In this document: positions 1 through 5,666 of the stretch, piece by piece | Layout: each line of letters starts with the position of its first letter | Position numbering within the stretch: position 1 is the stretch's first letter | Source of the DNA: a virus | DNA: 35,857 nucleotides | Reading direction: 5' to 3' (one strand) | IMG/VR virus record: IMGVR_UViG_3300017613_001674 | Location: 1 to 35,857 of that record | Position numbers and translations under genes: made by a program | The notes under the pieces: generated by a model | Database searches by the model: none | What the model was told of the DNA's origin: nothing | Seen by the model: the letters and a program-made list of their open reading frames with translations, nothing else

Positions 1-335
1 CCGGAGCCGAAGCCGGAGCCGTCGCCGGAGCCGGAGCCGGAGCCGTGACCGTAGCCTGAGCCGGAGCCGTCGCCGTAGCCGTAGCCGGAGCCGTCGCCGT
101 AGCCGGAGCCGTGACCGTAGCCTGAGCCGGAGCCGTCGCCGTAGCCGGAGCCGTAGCCGTGACCGTAGCCTGAGCCGGAGCCGTGACCGTAGCCTGAGCC
201 GGAGCCGTCGCCGGAGCCGTCGCCGTAGCCGTAGCCGTGACCGTAGCCGGAGCCAGAGCCGTCGCCGTAGCCGGAGCCAGAGCCGGAGCCGTGACCGTAG
301 CCTGAGCCGTCGCCGTAGCCGTAGCCGTCGTCGTA
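1..335 (-). repeat. Hexanucleotide repeat tract encoding Gly-X dipeptides
   Basis: On the plus strand this tract is built from 6-base units such as ggagcc, gtagcc, gtcgcc and gtgacc. On the coding strand these read GGC-TCC, GGC-TAC, GGC-GAC and GGT-CAC. Unit order is irregular, and gain or loss of a unit keeps the frame. It is one of three such tracts in the window. Confidence 0.9.
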
Positions 336-362
336 GCCAGTATTCTTCAACAAGCGGGCCAT
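1..362 (-). CDS. Gly-Tyr/Gly-Ser repeat protein, copy 2, truncated at window edge
   Basis: This gene starts at the ATG at 362-360 and stays open to the window edge, giving about 120 codons with no stop. It begins MARLLKNTG and continues as G-S, G-Y, G-D and G-H dipeptides, because every 6-base unit encodes Gly plus one of Ser, Tyr, Asp, His or rarely Phe. The start overlaps the end of the upstream paralogue by 16 nt, so translation is probably coupled. The C-terminal domain of this family is missing here. A matching C-terminal remnant at the other window end (35760-35857, same strand) may be the rest of this gene if the genome is circular. Function is unknown; the sequence is low-complexity and probably disordered. 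Confidence in coding is high because the start and frame match two complete paralogues. Confidence 0.8.
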   Translation of the reverse strand, partial: MARLLKNTGYDDGYGYGDGSGYGHGSGSGSGYGDGSGSGYGHGYGYGDGSGDGSGSGYGHGSGSGYGHGYGSGYGDGSGSGYGHGSGYGDGSGYGYGDGSGSGYGHGSGSGSGDGSGFGS

Positions 363-375
363 TTGTCGATCTTTT
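336..375 (-). repeat. 40-bp leader repeat, copy A (identical to 35463-35502)
   Basis: This 40-bp segment spans the start codon and first residues of repeat gene 2 and the last codons of the gene upstream. It is identical, base for base, to 35463-35502, which holds the same position at the start of repeat gene 3. A shorter diverged version lies at the start of repeat gene 1 (about 829-860). It marks the 5' boundary of a duplicated cassette. Confidence 0.9.
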
Positions 376-847
376 TCAGTAGTCCTAGGACTTCTGCCTC
401 ATCTACAGAAACATCGTGCTCCTCTGCAATCTCTACCCATTCTTCTTTCCACTTATCAACCGTTCGACATTCGCATCCCACAGCTATTAGATTCCAGGGT
501 GGGATGATATAGACCAAGTACTCATCTTCAATAATGCCGATTTGAAAACCGTAGTCGTAACCGAAGCCGTAGCCGGATTCGTGACCGTAGTCGTAACCGG
601 AGCCGTAGCCGGAGCCGTTGCCGTAGCCGGAGCCGTCGCCGTAGCCGAAGCCTGAGCCTGAGCCGTGACCGAAGCCGGAACCGTTACCGTAGTCGTGACC
701 GTAGCCGTAACCGAAGCCTGAGCCTGAGACTGAGCCGTAACCGTAACCGTAGCCGGAGCCGTCGCCGGAGCCGGAGCCGGAGCCGTGACCGAAGCCTGAG
801 CCGTCGCCGTAGCCGTAGCCGGAGCCAGTATTCTTCAACAAAATCAT
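347..847 (-). CDS. Gly-Tyr/Gly-Ser repeat protein, copy 1 (complete)
   Basis: The 166-residue product has three parts. Residues 1-8 are MILLKNTG. Residues 9-101 are (G-S/Y/D/H/F/N) dipeptide repeats. Residues 102-160 form a non-repetitive domain with the motifs EYLVYIIPPWNL, GCECRTVDKW and EEWVEIAEEH. The same domain occurs in the copy at 35019-35489. The start ATG overlaps the stop of the upstream nuclease (ATGA), and the end overlaps the start of copy 2 by 16 nt, which adds the tail IDKWPAC. No signal peptide or membrane segment is seen. I do not recognise a function. Gly/Tyr/Ser-rich disorder followed by a small domain would fit a scaffold or condensate-forming protein, but that is inference. 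Confidence 0.85.
   Translation of the reverse strand: MILLKNTGSGYGYGDGSGFGHGSGSGSGDGSGYGYGYGSVSGSGFGYGYGHDYGNGSGFGHGSGSGFGYGDGSGYGNGSGYGSGYDYGHESGYGFGYDYGFQIGIIEDEYLVYIIPPWNLIAVGCECRTVDKWKEEWVEIAEEHDVSVDEAEVLGLLKKIDKWPAC
436..525 (-). repeat. 90-bp near-identical C-domain repeat, copy A
   Basis: This stretch encodes the core of the C-terminal domain of repeat gene 1. Compared by eye with 35099-35188 it differs at a single base (cagCtatt against cagTtatt), while flanking parts of the same domain have diverged. Such local near-identity suggests recent duplication or gene conversion. Confidence 0.9.
545..823 (-). repeat. Hexanucleotide repeat tract of repeat gene 1
   Basis: This is the same kind of 6-base Gly-X tract as at 1-335, but more degenerate. 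It includes GGT/GGC and TAC/TAT/GAC/AAC/TTC variants, giving G-F, G-N and D-Y units as well as G-S, G-Y, G-D and G-H. The degeneracy suggests it is older than the very regular tracts at 1-335 and 35208-35462. Confidence 0.85.
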
Positions 848-1773
848 TTGTCGACCCCTATTCGTTGAATGATAACCCGGACACCTTGCCCGTGTTTTTT
901 CTTTTTAACAACAAACCCAGATTCATCGCCTACGACGAAATGGTCACCCGCAGTAAGCTTGAACCGCCCTTTGATGAGCTTATCAAGTTCATCATACCTT
1001 GTAGCTAACTCGTGAAGACGTTCTCTCTCTTCTATGTGCTCGAGTAACTCGGTGTCATCCACGAATAGCAGTGGGTCCACATCTGCATCGGCTGGTAGAC
1101 AAACCGATTCATTCCACGGACACCCGAGACATTCACTTCGATCGGGTAGACGGTCTGGCAACGTCTTCGTCTTGACGTGGTCACGGACAATCTCAGCCTT
1201 CTTCAATAAGACCTCGGCGTAGCTGTAATCCAAATTCACAACAACCATAGTCCATAACCCAGTAATCTTATCTTTGAACAAGAACAACCCATGCGGCGCG
1301 GCTGTCAGATATAGGTACACTTGCATCTGAGCATAGTACCTCCCATACAACCCACCATGGGACCTCATCCTTTCCGCAGTTTGAGGTGGTGATCCTGTGC
1401 AACTCTTAATCTCAACAGGTACACGTTCAGCACGATGCTCATCGGATAAGGCCAACATGCCATCAATACGCCCACCTATTTCCAATGTCTCGTCACGGAA
1501 TGACCTCTCCGCTTCTAATACCTCAAACCCTAATTCGCTCAATTCTCGTCTAACATCGCTTTGATGCAAATCACCCTCTTCAAATATCGAAGACAGTTCA
1601 ACCCCTACTGGCACAGCGAGTTGCGGGTGTGTGCGTGAATACACTAAACGGCGCGTGCACTTATACCCAAGCGAAGATGCTGTTGTCGATTGTGGTGCAT
1701 ATGGTTTTGTGTGTTTAGCGTGTCGTCGTAAACGCTGAGCATCCACGATTCGCCTTGCAAAGTCATCTAACAT
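844..1773 (-). CDS. Cas4/RecB-type PD-(D/E)XK nuclease with probable Fe-S cluster
   Basis: The 309-residue protein shows the RecB/Cas4 nuclease motifs: H70 in a GxxxH-like setting, D104 in GGRIDG, E121-x-K123 in VPVEIKS, and the QxxxY motif at Q149/Y153. Four cysteines, C39 and then C215, C218 and C225, are arranged as in Cas4 and AddB, where one N-terminal and three C-terminal Cys hold a 4Fe-4S cluster. In phages such nucleases usually act as exonucleases for recombination or replication. Here a putative single-strand annealing protein lies on the same strand at 34091-34963. A GGGAG ribosome site precedes the ATG, and the gene is coupled (ATGA) to repeat gene 1. Catalytic residues look intact. 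Cleavage polarity cannot be told from sequence. Confidence 0.85.
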   Translation of the reverse strand: MLDDFARRIVDAQRLRRHAKHTKPYAPQSTTASSLGYKCTRRLVYSRTHPQLAVPVGVELSSIFEEGDLHQSDVRRELSELGFEVLEAERSFRDETLEIGGRIDGMLALSDEHRAERVPVEIKSCTGSPPQTAERMRSHGGLYGRYYAQMQVYLYLTAAPHGLFLFKDKITGLWTMVVVNLDYSYAEVLLKKAEIVRDHVKTKTLPDRLPDRSECLGCPWNESVCLPADADVDPLLFVDDTELLEHIEERERLHELATRYDELDKLIKGRFKLTAGDHFVVGDESGFVVKKKKHGQGVRVIIQRIGVDK

Positions 1774-1803
1774 AACCGCTCCCTGTAAGTGGGTATCTTG
1801 GAA

Positions 1804-1851
1804 CCGTTACCCATGCAGTGAAGGGGGGATCAACGGCCGCATGGGTAACGG
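1804..1851 (-). promoter_or_regulatory. 13-bp perfect inverted repeat in the nuclease leader
   Basis: Arms ccgttacccatgc (1804-1816) and gcatgggtaacgg (1839-1851) are perfectly complementary around a 22-nt loop containing a run of six G. It lies 30 nt upstream of the nuclease start, in the 149-nt gap between genes 1923-2117 and 844-1773. No U-run follows on the minus strand, so it is more likely a regulatory RNA stem, protein site or processing site than an intrinsic terminator. Confidence 0.6.
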
Positions 1852-1922
1852 ACCAATTCAACCGTCCTACATGACAACCCAGCTCAAGGGGTGGGTCGAG
1901 TGCAGGAGGTCAAAACAGCAAA

Positions 1923-2117
1923 TCAGATTTCGTCTAATGTCCCAATGCGAAACCCTGATAATGCCGTAACAATATTCCGGGCACGCTCGAGAGCCAGCGT
2001 GTCGTCGATAACATCGCCATCCCTTGTGAGCAGTATCTCCCGGACTATAGAGACTGCGGATTGCAAATCCATAGAATTCTGCGAAGAGCGCAAAATGCGC
2101 TTGTGCGTGTTATCCAT
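1923..2117 (-). CDS. Small protein of unknown function
   Basis: The frame is open from 2183, but the best start is the ATG at 2117-2115, preceded by AAAGG and lying 13 nt past the end of the upstream gene. This gives 64 residues starting MDNTHKRILRSSQ. It is probably helical, with charged residues and no cysteine or membrane segment. It is the second gene of the leftward operon from the promoter at about 2393-2422. A 149-nt gap with a strong inverted repeat separates it from the nuclease. No family recognised. Confidence 0.55.
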   Translation of the reverse strand: MDNTHKRILRSSQNSMDLQSAVSIVREILLTRDGDVIDDTLALERARNIVTALSGFRIGTLDEI

Positions 2118-2130
2118 TTTGTCTGGACCT

Positions 2131-2367
2131 TTACAAAGAATTATATTCGTATAGAACACACGCGAAGACGCCAACCAAGACAACGATTAGAAAAACCGCA
2201 GTCCGCTTCCAGAACAAGTAAGCGTCGATAAGATGGCCCATTGCCGTCTCAGCCCTAATGACAGCGTCACACATATCATCTGGGGTTTGTTTTGAGAGCT
2301 CCTCCCGACGACGGAGGAGTTTTACCTGGTTTCCTAGGTCACAGTAGAAAAGTTCTTCTTCTGTCAT
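2131..2367 (-). CDS. Small tail-anchored membrane protein
   Basis: The 78-residue product starts MTEEELFYCDLGNQ and has a charged, probably coiled N-terminal part (residues 1-50). One hydrophobic segment follows at about residues 56-73 (AVFLIVVLVGVFACVLY), leaving only a few residues after it. Topology is most likely N-in with a C-terminal anchor. AGGGGAT before the ATG is a good ribosome site, and the start lies about 25 nt below the -10 element of the leftward promoter, making this the first gene of the leftward operon. Early phage membrane proteins of this kind can be host-takeover or exclusion proteins, but nothing here identifies one. Confidence 0.7.
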   Translation of the reverse strand: MTEEELFYCDLGNQVKLLRRREELSKQTPDDMCDAVIRAETAMGHLIDAYLFWKRTAVFLIVVLVGVFACVLYEYNSL

Positions 2368-2392
2368 GTTGATCCCCTTTGTGTTACAAATT

Positions 2393-2422
2393 ACTGTATC
2401 GAAACCTCTAATTGAATGTCAA
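2393..2422 (-). promoter_or_regulatory. Leftward sigma70-like promoter
   Basis: On the minus strand a perfect -35 TTGACA (2422-2417) is followed after 18 nt by TACAGT (2398-2393, 4 of 6 matches to TATAAT). It faces the first leftward gene, whose ATG is at 2367. An inverted repeat at 2409-2429 overlaps the -35 element. Confidence 0.65.
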
Positions 2423-2429
2423 GCAATTA
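2409..2429. promoter_or_regulatory. Candidate operator over the leftward -35 element
   Basis: TAATTG (2409-2414) and CAATTA (2424-2429) form a perfect inverted repeat with a 9-bp centre that contains most of the -35 hexamer. A third CAATT half-site occurs at 2435-2439. A dimeric HTH protein such as the adjacent XRE-type regulator could bind here. The assignment rests on position only. Confidence 0.45.
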
Positions 2430-2486
2430 AACGACAATTTGTTGGGATGCGGAAGGAGCAGCACAACTACCGGAAAACATTACGGG

Positions 2487-2520
2487 TTGCATGAATGGCC
2501 ATTATGGTGTATGGGCACCA
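2487..2520 (+). promoter_or_regulatory. Possible rightward promoter/operator for the regulator gene
   Basis: TTGCAT (2487-2492) and TATGGG (2510-2515) are 17 nt apart, a weak sigma70-like pair. The putative -10 is framed by the inverted repeat TGGTG (2505-2509) and CACCA (2516-2520). It is 32 nt upstream of the regulator start, so autoregulation is possible. Support is weak. Confidence 0.3.
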
Positions 2521-2551
2521 AAACACAAACTGATGAAGGAGATGTTACATT

Positions 2552-2806
2552 ATGATAAATATGACTGAGCTGGGAAAGGCTATGGAGTCGATGAGAAAAA
2601 CCCGGGGGCTTACTCGAGATGTCCTTGCGAAAACTGCTGGAGTGCATTTCAACACGATTAGCAATCTGGAAAAAGGTCGTTCGACCAATGTCCGTCTAAG
2701 CACACTGTCCGGGATAGCCACAGCGTTAGACGTCGATGTGTACCAGCTAATCAGAGCCACTCGAGGTGAACCTTGCGATGGATCAGAAAAACCGGACCAA
2801 GATTGA
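2552..2806 (+). CDS. XRE/Cro-CI-type HTH regulator
   Basis: This 84-residue protein is almost entirely an XRE-type HTH domain. The core is about residues 5-67: LGKAMESMRKTRGLTRDVLAKTAGV, then HFNTISNLEKGRSTNVRL, then LSGIATALDVDVYQLI. The recognition helix lies around HFNTISNLEKG. AAGGAG stands 10 nt before the ATG at 2552; the in-frame ATG at 2561 is a possible alternative. It is divergent from the leftward operon and separated by 184 bp carrying promoters and inverted repeats, the usual layout of a Cro- or repressor-like switch. There is no second regulator facing it, no cleavage domain and no integrase in the window, so lysogeny is not shown. Confidence 0.85.
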   Translation: MINMTELGKAMESMRKTRGLTRDVLAKTAGVHFNTISNLEKGRSTNVRLSTLSGIATALDVDVYQLIRATRGEPCDGSEKPDQD

Positions 2807-2967
2807 TATTCCACATGGTTGCTTATGCCCAGTCAGGGGATACGTTTACCCGCTTATCTAGATGCGGCCGTGCCTTCGATATATCTGAAATCATTGAGAC
2901 GGCCACCCCCACAATGCTGCACCGGTGCCGATTATGTGAACGGTACAGAAGAATCGACCAGCAATAA
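2773..2967 (+). CDS. Small Cys-containing (zinc-finger-like) protein
   Basis: The frame encodes up to 64 residues. A TTG at 2773 has GAGGTG six bases upstream and would overlap the regulator gene by 34 nt; an ATG at 2815 would give 50 residues but lacks a ribosome site. The distinctive part is VAYAQSGDTFTRLSRCGRAFD followed by HRCRLCERYRRI, with C31, C52, C55 and nearby His that could bind a metal. Small proteins of this pattern are common in phage early regions. Function unknown; the start is uncertain. Confidence 0.5.
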   Translation: MRWIRKTGPRLIFHMVAYAQSGDTFTRLSRCGRAFDISEIIETATPTMLHRCRLCERYRRIDQQ

Positions 2968-2987
2968 AATAAAATTCGTTTTTTCTC

Positions 2988-3016
2988 TTGACACGAAAGC
3001 CGCGTTTTGAGATAAG
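2988..3016 (+). promoter_or_regulatory. Rightward sigma70-like promoter for the replication block
   Basis: A perfect -35 TTGACA (2988-2993) is followed after exactly 17 nt by GATAAG (3011-3016, 4 of 6). It lies 120 nt upstream of the replication initiator and reads into a strongly structured leader (3023-3117). No other good promoter was noticed before the helicase, so it probably drives 3137-7735. Confidence 0.65.
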
Positions 3017-3022
3017 GGCCGG

Positions 3023-3117
3023 GTCGCAGCGACAAACCAATCAAATTTAAAGGTTTCTCGCCACCCCGATCTGGTAGGGTTCTTCAGAACGCTGCGACAG
3101 CCAGAGACGGGGTGGCG
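3023..3117 (+). promoter_or_regulatory. Structured leader with competing stems upstream of the initiator
   Basis: The leader contains several perfect stems. cgccaccccg (3059-3068) pairs with cggggtggcg (3108-3117), extended inward by tctgg (3070-3074) with ccaga (3101-3105). Inside is a gttct/agaac hairpin (3079-3090). GTCGCAGCG (3023-3031) is also complementary to CGCTGCGAC (3090-3098), which lies in the loop of the big stem, and can alternatively fold on itself (gtcgc-a-gcgac, 3023-3033). The GAGGG ribosome site lies just downstream (3128-3132). This may be an attenuator, translational regulator or protein-binding leader. It matches no riboswitch class I know. Confidence 0.55.
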
Positions 3118-3136
3118 GGGAATATCTGAGGGTATC

Positions 3137-4039
3137 GTGGCACGCTACAGGAAGATCGACATCCGAGTATGGGGAGATAAGAGGTTCAATAATCTCTCGC
3201 CAGCTCCACCCAATGCTCGGTACCTCTGGTTTTTTCTCCTCACGAACAAACACACCACAAACATCCCTGGCCTCTATGAGGCCACCGAAGAAGGCATGGC
3301 GGCAAGCCTGGGATGGCCCCTGAAAGCCTTTCGGGAAACCTTCCAGGAAGCATGTTCGGAGGGGCTCGTAAAAGCGGATTGGGGCGCTGGTGGAGCGGGT
3401 TTAATTTGGATTCCAAACGCCATAAAATACAATTCTCCGGAGAGCCCAAACGTGGTCAGATCATGGCGAATTACGTGGGACGAGATTCAAGAATGCGGGC
3501 TAAAAAACGTTGCATGGCGGGAACTTAAAGCCTTTACGGAAGATAGGGGTAAGGGCTTTCTAAAAGCCTTTCTGGAAGCCTGCCCTCAGGCTATCGCTAA
3601 TCAAGAGCAAGAGCAAGAACAAGAACAAGATCTATATAATACTTGTCCAACTGAGCAGTTGGACGTCAATTCTTTGACAAAAGAGACACAAAAAACTGTA
3701 GCTCGAATCGAAGACATACATTTGGTCTTCGACCATTATCGGACCAAATATCCTCGGCGGCATTTGAAGCCAAAGAGCTCGATGGTCGAGTGGAAGAAAA
3801 TCAAAGCTCGATTCGAAGACGGATTTGACGTCAGTGATTTGTGCAAAGCTATCGATGGAAATCATTTGTCGCCGCACCACAACGGCGAAAATGATCAAGG
3901 CACTGAATATCACGATTTGGAACTTATCGTCCGAGACAGCTCCAAAGTGGCTCAATTTATTGGCTACACAGAAAAGCCTCCACAAGCGAAAACACAAGAG
4001 AAATTCAATCCGCCGTATTTAAGAAAATTTGAGGGTTGA
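3137..4039 (+). CDS. Phage replication initiation protein
   Basis: This 300-residue protein starts at GTG with GAGGG upstream. Residues 1-115 match the N-terminal pattern of many phage replication proteins: ARYRKIDIRVW, LWFFLLTNKHTTNIPGLY, a winged-helix-like stretch around EGMAASLGWPLKAF, then GLVKADW, WIPNAIKYN and ESPNVV. A Gln/Glu linker (QEQEQEQEQ, 156-164) leads to a C-terminal helical domain (about 195-275). The next gene is a DnaB-type helicase, so a lambda-O-like role (origin binding and helicase recruitment) is the natural reading; no separate helicase loader was recognised. Three 15-bp iteron-like repeats and a 20-bp palindrome lie within the gene and may be the origin. Confidence 0.75.
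   Translation: MARYRKIDIRVWGDKRFNNLSPAPPNARYLWFFLLTNKHTTNIPGLYEATEEGMAASLGWPLKAFRETFQEACSEGLVKADWGAGGAGLIWIPNAIKYNSPESPNVVRSWRITWDEIQECGLKNVAWRELKAFTEDRGKGFLKAFLEACPQAIANQEQEQEQEQDLYNTCPTEQLDVNSLTKETQKTVARIEDIHLVFDHYRTKYPRRHLKPKSSMVEWKKIKARFEDGFDVSDLCKAIDGNHLSPHHNGENDQGTEYHDLELIVRDSSKVAQFIGYTEKPPQAKTQEKFNPPYLRKFEG
3527..3664 (+). other. Candidate replication origin inside the initiator gene
   Basis: AAAGCCTTTNNGGAA occurs at 3527-3541 and 3563-3577 and also upstream at 3323-3337, with a weaker variant near 3551. A purine-rich (gagcaa/gaacaa) and AT-rich stretch with tatataat (to 3640) follows. Next is a perfect 9-bp inverted repeat GTCCAACTG-AG-CAGTTGGAC (3645-3664). Iterons plus an AT-rich segment inside the initiator gene is the layout of the lambda origin. 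The repeats also encode KAF-x-E peptides, so protein-level selection is an alternative cause. Confidence 0.45.
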
Positions 4040-4083
4040 AATCTCCTCCAAAATCTGAGACACCAGTTTGTGGACTTATTTGA

Positions 4084-5382
4084 ATGAACCAGAAAGAGCC
4101 AAACGACCACGACCAAGCAATTGCAGATTTGAACCAAATCGCCTTGGAAGAATCTGTAATTGGTTGCACAATGCTCTTTGAAAACGAGCAGTTCCCACCT
4201 GGATTGCTTGACGTTGAACCAGAGCATTTCGTCGATAAGAATCGTTCGGCCATTTGGATGGCAATACAATCGCTTGTGAGTGAAAACGCGACAGTTGACG
4301 AAATCACAGTTGCTCGGAGGTGTGAAGAATACAAATCATTTCAACAGTTTCCGTATCTCAGTGAGCTTGTAAATCGAACTCCGAGTTCCGGTTCACTCGA
4401 GCATTGGGTGCAAATTTTGGTGGATGTTGGCGAGCAAAGACTCAGTCACCAGCGAGTGCAAGCAATCATCGCAAACGGTGGTGACCCACTCGATATTGCG
4501 ACACAAATCGAGCAAGTTGCAAAAGACCAGAAGAAGAGGTTTGGCGCAGACGGATTGATTCACGTTGGACAAGTTGTGCAAGGCGTGATCCAGGACCTCC
4601 AGAAGGAATATGAAAATCCGAACGAGGTTGTACTGGTAAAAACCGGTATTCCAAAAATCGATAAAGTTTTACGAATGTCGCCAAGTGAGTTAACTGTCGT
4701 CGCTGGCAGACCGGGCATGGGTAAAACCGCTTTTGCCGGAAATATCGCTTCACACGTTGCTAGAAATCCAGCTTCAGATCCGGTGGCTTTGTTCTCACTC
4801 GAGATGCCAGCTCGTGCACTAGTTCGAAGAATGATTGCTGCCGATTCAGGTTTGGACTCACGGAAGCTTCTTGGCCATCTTGGTTCGAGAGCACTTTCCG
4901 AATCGTGTGATAATATCCATCGGTTGAATTTGTTCGTAGACGCTAGACCTAGACTCGATGTTTTGGAAATGCGACGTGAGCTTTTGAGGCTCGGCCGGGT
5001 GTCGCTGATCATAGTCGACTACGTCCAACTCGCAAAGCTCGACACCAAATTGCCGCGGCACGATTTGCAAATCAGTCGAGTCATCCAAGATTTGCACGAC
5101 ATCGGAAAAGACTTCCACTGTCACGTCATTGCTCTTTCGCAATTGAATCGTGAGTTAGAAAAACGGCCGAAAGAATTGCGAGCCCCACGGATGTCGGACT
5201 TGCGCGACTCCGGAGGGATTGAAGAAACAGCGAACAATATCATTTTGCTGCATAGGCCGTATGTGTATGACGAAGACGAAGACCCGTGTGGTGTGCAGAT
5301 AATCATTCCGAAACAACGAGACGGCGAGACTTGTTGCGTAGAAATATCTTGGAATCCAAGGACACAAAGATTCCATGAGTGA
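4084..5382 (+). CDS. dnaB: DnaB-type replicative helicase
   Basis: The 432-residue protein has the DnaB layout. An N-terminal helical domain (about 15-115) contains [22 protein letters not shown] and [14 protein letters not shown]. After a linker, the RecA-like domain has Walker [10 protein letters not shown] (208-216), FSLEMP (237-242), Walker [10 protein letters not shown] (308-316), the H3-type motif [13 protein letters not shown], and [22 protein letters not shown] near the end. It should form a ring helicase at the phage fork and load host primase and polymerase. It follows the initiator and overlaps the sigma-like gene by 8 nt. No strong ribosome site precedes the ATG. At 432 residues it is slightly shorter than bacterial DnaB, without obvious loss of motifs. 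Confidence 0.93.
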   Translation: MNQKEPNDHDQAIADLNQIALEESVIGCTMLFENEQFPPGLLDVEPEHFVDKNRSAIWMAIQSLVSENATVDEITVARRCEEYKSFQQFPYLSELVNRTPSSGSLEHWVQILVDVGEQRLSHQRVQAIIANGGDPLDIATQIEQVAKDQKKRFGADGLIHVGQVVQGVIQDLQKEYENPNEVVLVKTGIPKIDKVLRMSPSELTVVAGRPGMGKTAFAGNIASHVARNPASDPVALFSLEMPARALVRRMIAADSGLDSRKLLGHLGSRALSESCDNIHRLNLFVDARPRLDVLEMRRELLRLGRVSLIIVDYVQLAKLDTKLPRHDLQISRVIQDLHDIGKDFHCHVIALSQLNRELEKRPKELRAPRMSDLRDSGGIEETANNIILLHRPYVYDEDEDPCGVQIIIPKQRDGETCCVEISWNPRTQRFHE

Positions 5383-5647
5383 AAACTTCAATACTTATGA
5401 TTTCCATATGACGCTTGAAGAAATAGGCAAGCACTTTGGTGTAAGCAAGGAACGCATCAGAGAGACTGAAGCGAAAGCATTGCATAAGCTTCGCCATCCG
5501 TGCAGGGCAAAATATTTAAAACGATTTCTTGGGTGGTCTTTTGGTCAAGAAGTGTTGGATAAGAGTTTATACGGGAGAGTGAAGAAGAAGAAAACTCTTC
5601 AAGAAATTGAAGAGTATGTTCCAAATTATTGGCCGAAAGTTTTCTGA
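5375..5647 (+). CDS. Orphan sigma70 region-4-like DNA-binding protein
   Basis: Residues 12-43 ([23 protein letters not shown], then [10 protein letters not shown]) closely follow the region 4.2 helix-turn-helix of primary sigma factors, which reads the -35 element. Regions 1-3 are absent. The rest (44-90) is basic, with RVKKKK and a C-terminal [17 protein letters not shown]. It begins inside the end of the helicase gene (8-nt overlap), so it belongs to the early operon. A free region 4 could compete with or assist host sigma at phage promoters, like small phage regulators that bind RNA polymerase, or it may simply be an HTH repressor. The domain call is secure; the role is inferred. Confidence 0.8.
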   Translation: MSENFNTYDFHMTLEEIGKHFGVSKERIRETEAKALHKLRHPCRAKYLKRFLGWSFGQEVLDKSLYGRVKKKKTLQEIEEYVPNYWPKVF

Positions 5648-5666
5648 GCCAAGTATTGGGGATGTA

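Noticed and set aside
1-335. Repeat tract considered as a CRISPR array
   Set aside because: Units are contiguous 6-mers with no unique spacers, and the tract is coding.
2552-2806. Temperate-phage lysogeny module
   Set aside because: A single HTH regulator with divergent promoters is not enough: no integrase, excisionase, attachment site or opposing repressor was found in the window.
2819-3010. 63-codon frame after the XRE gene
   Set aside because: Competes with the 2773-2967 frame, which has the better start and a recognisable Cys pattern; it also runs through the promoter at 2988.
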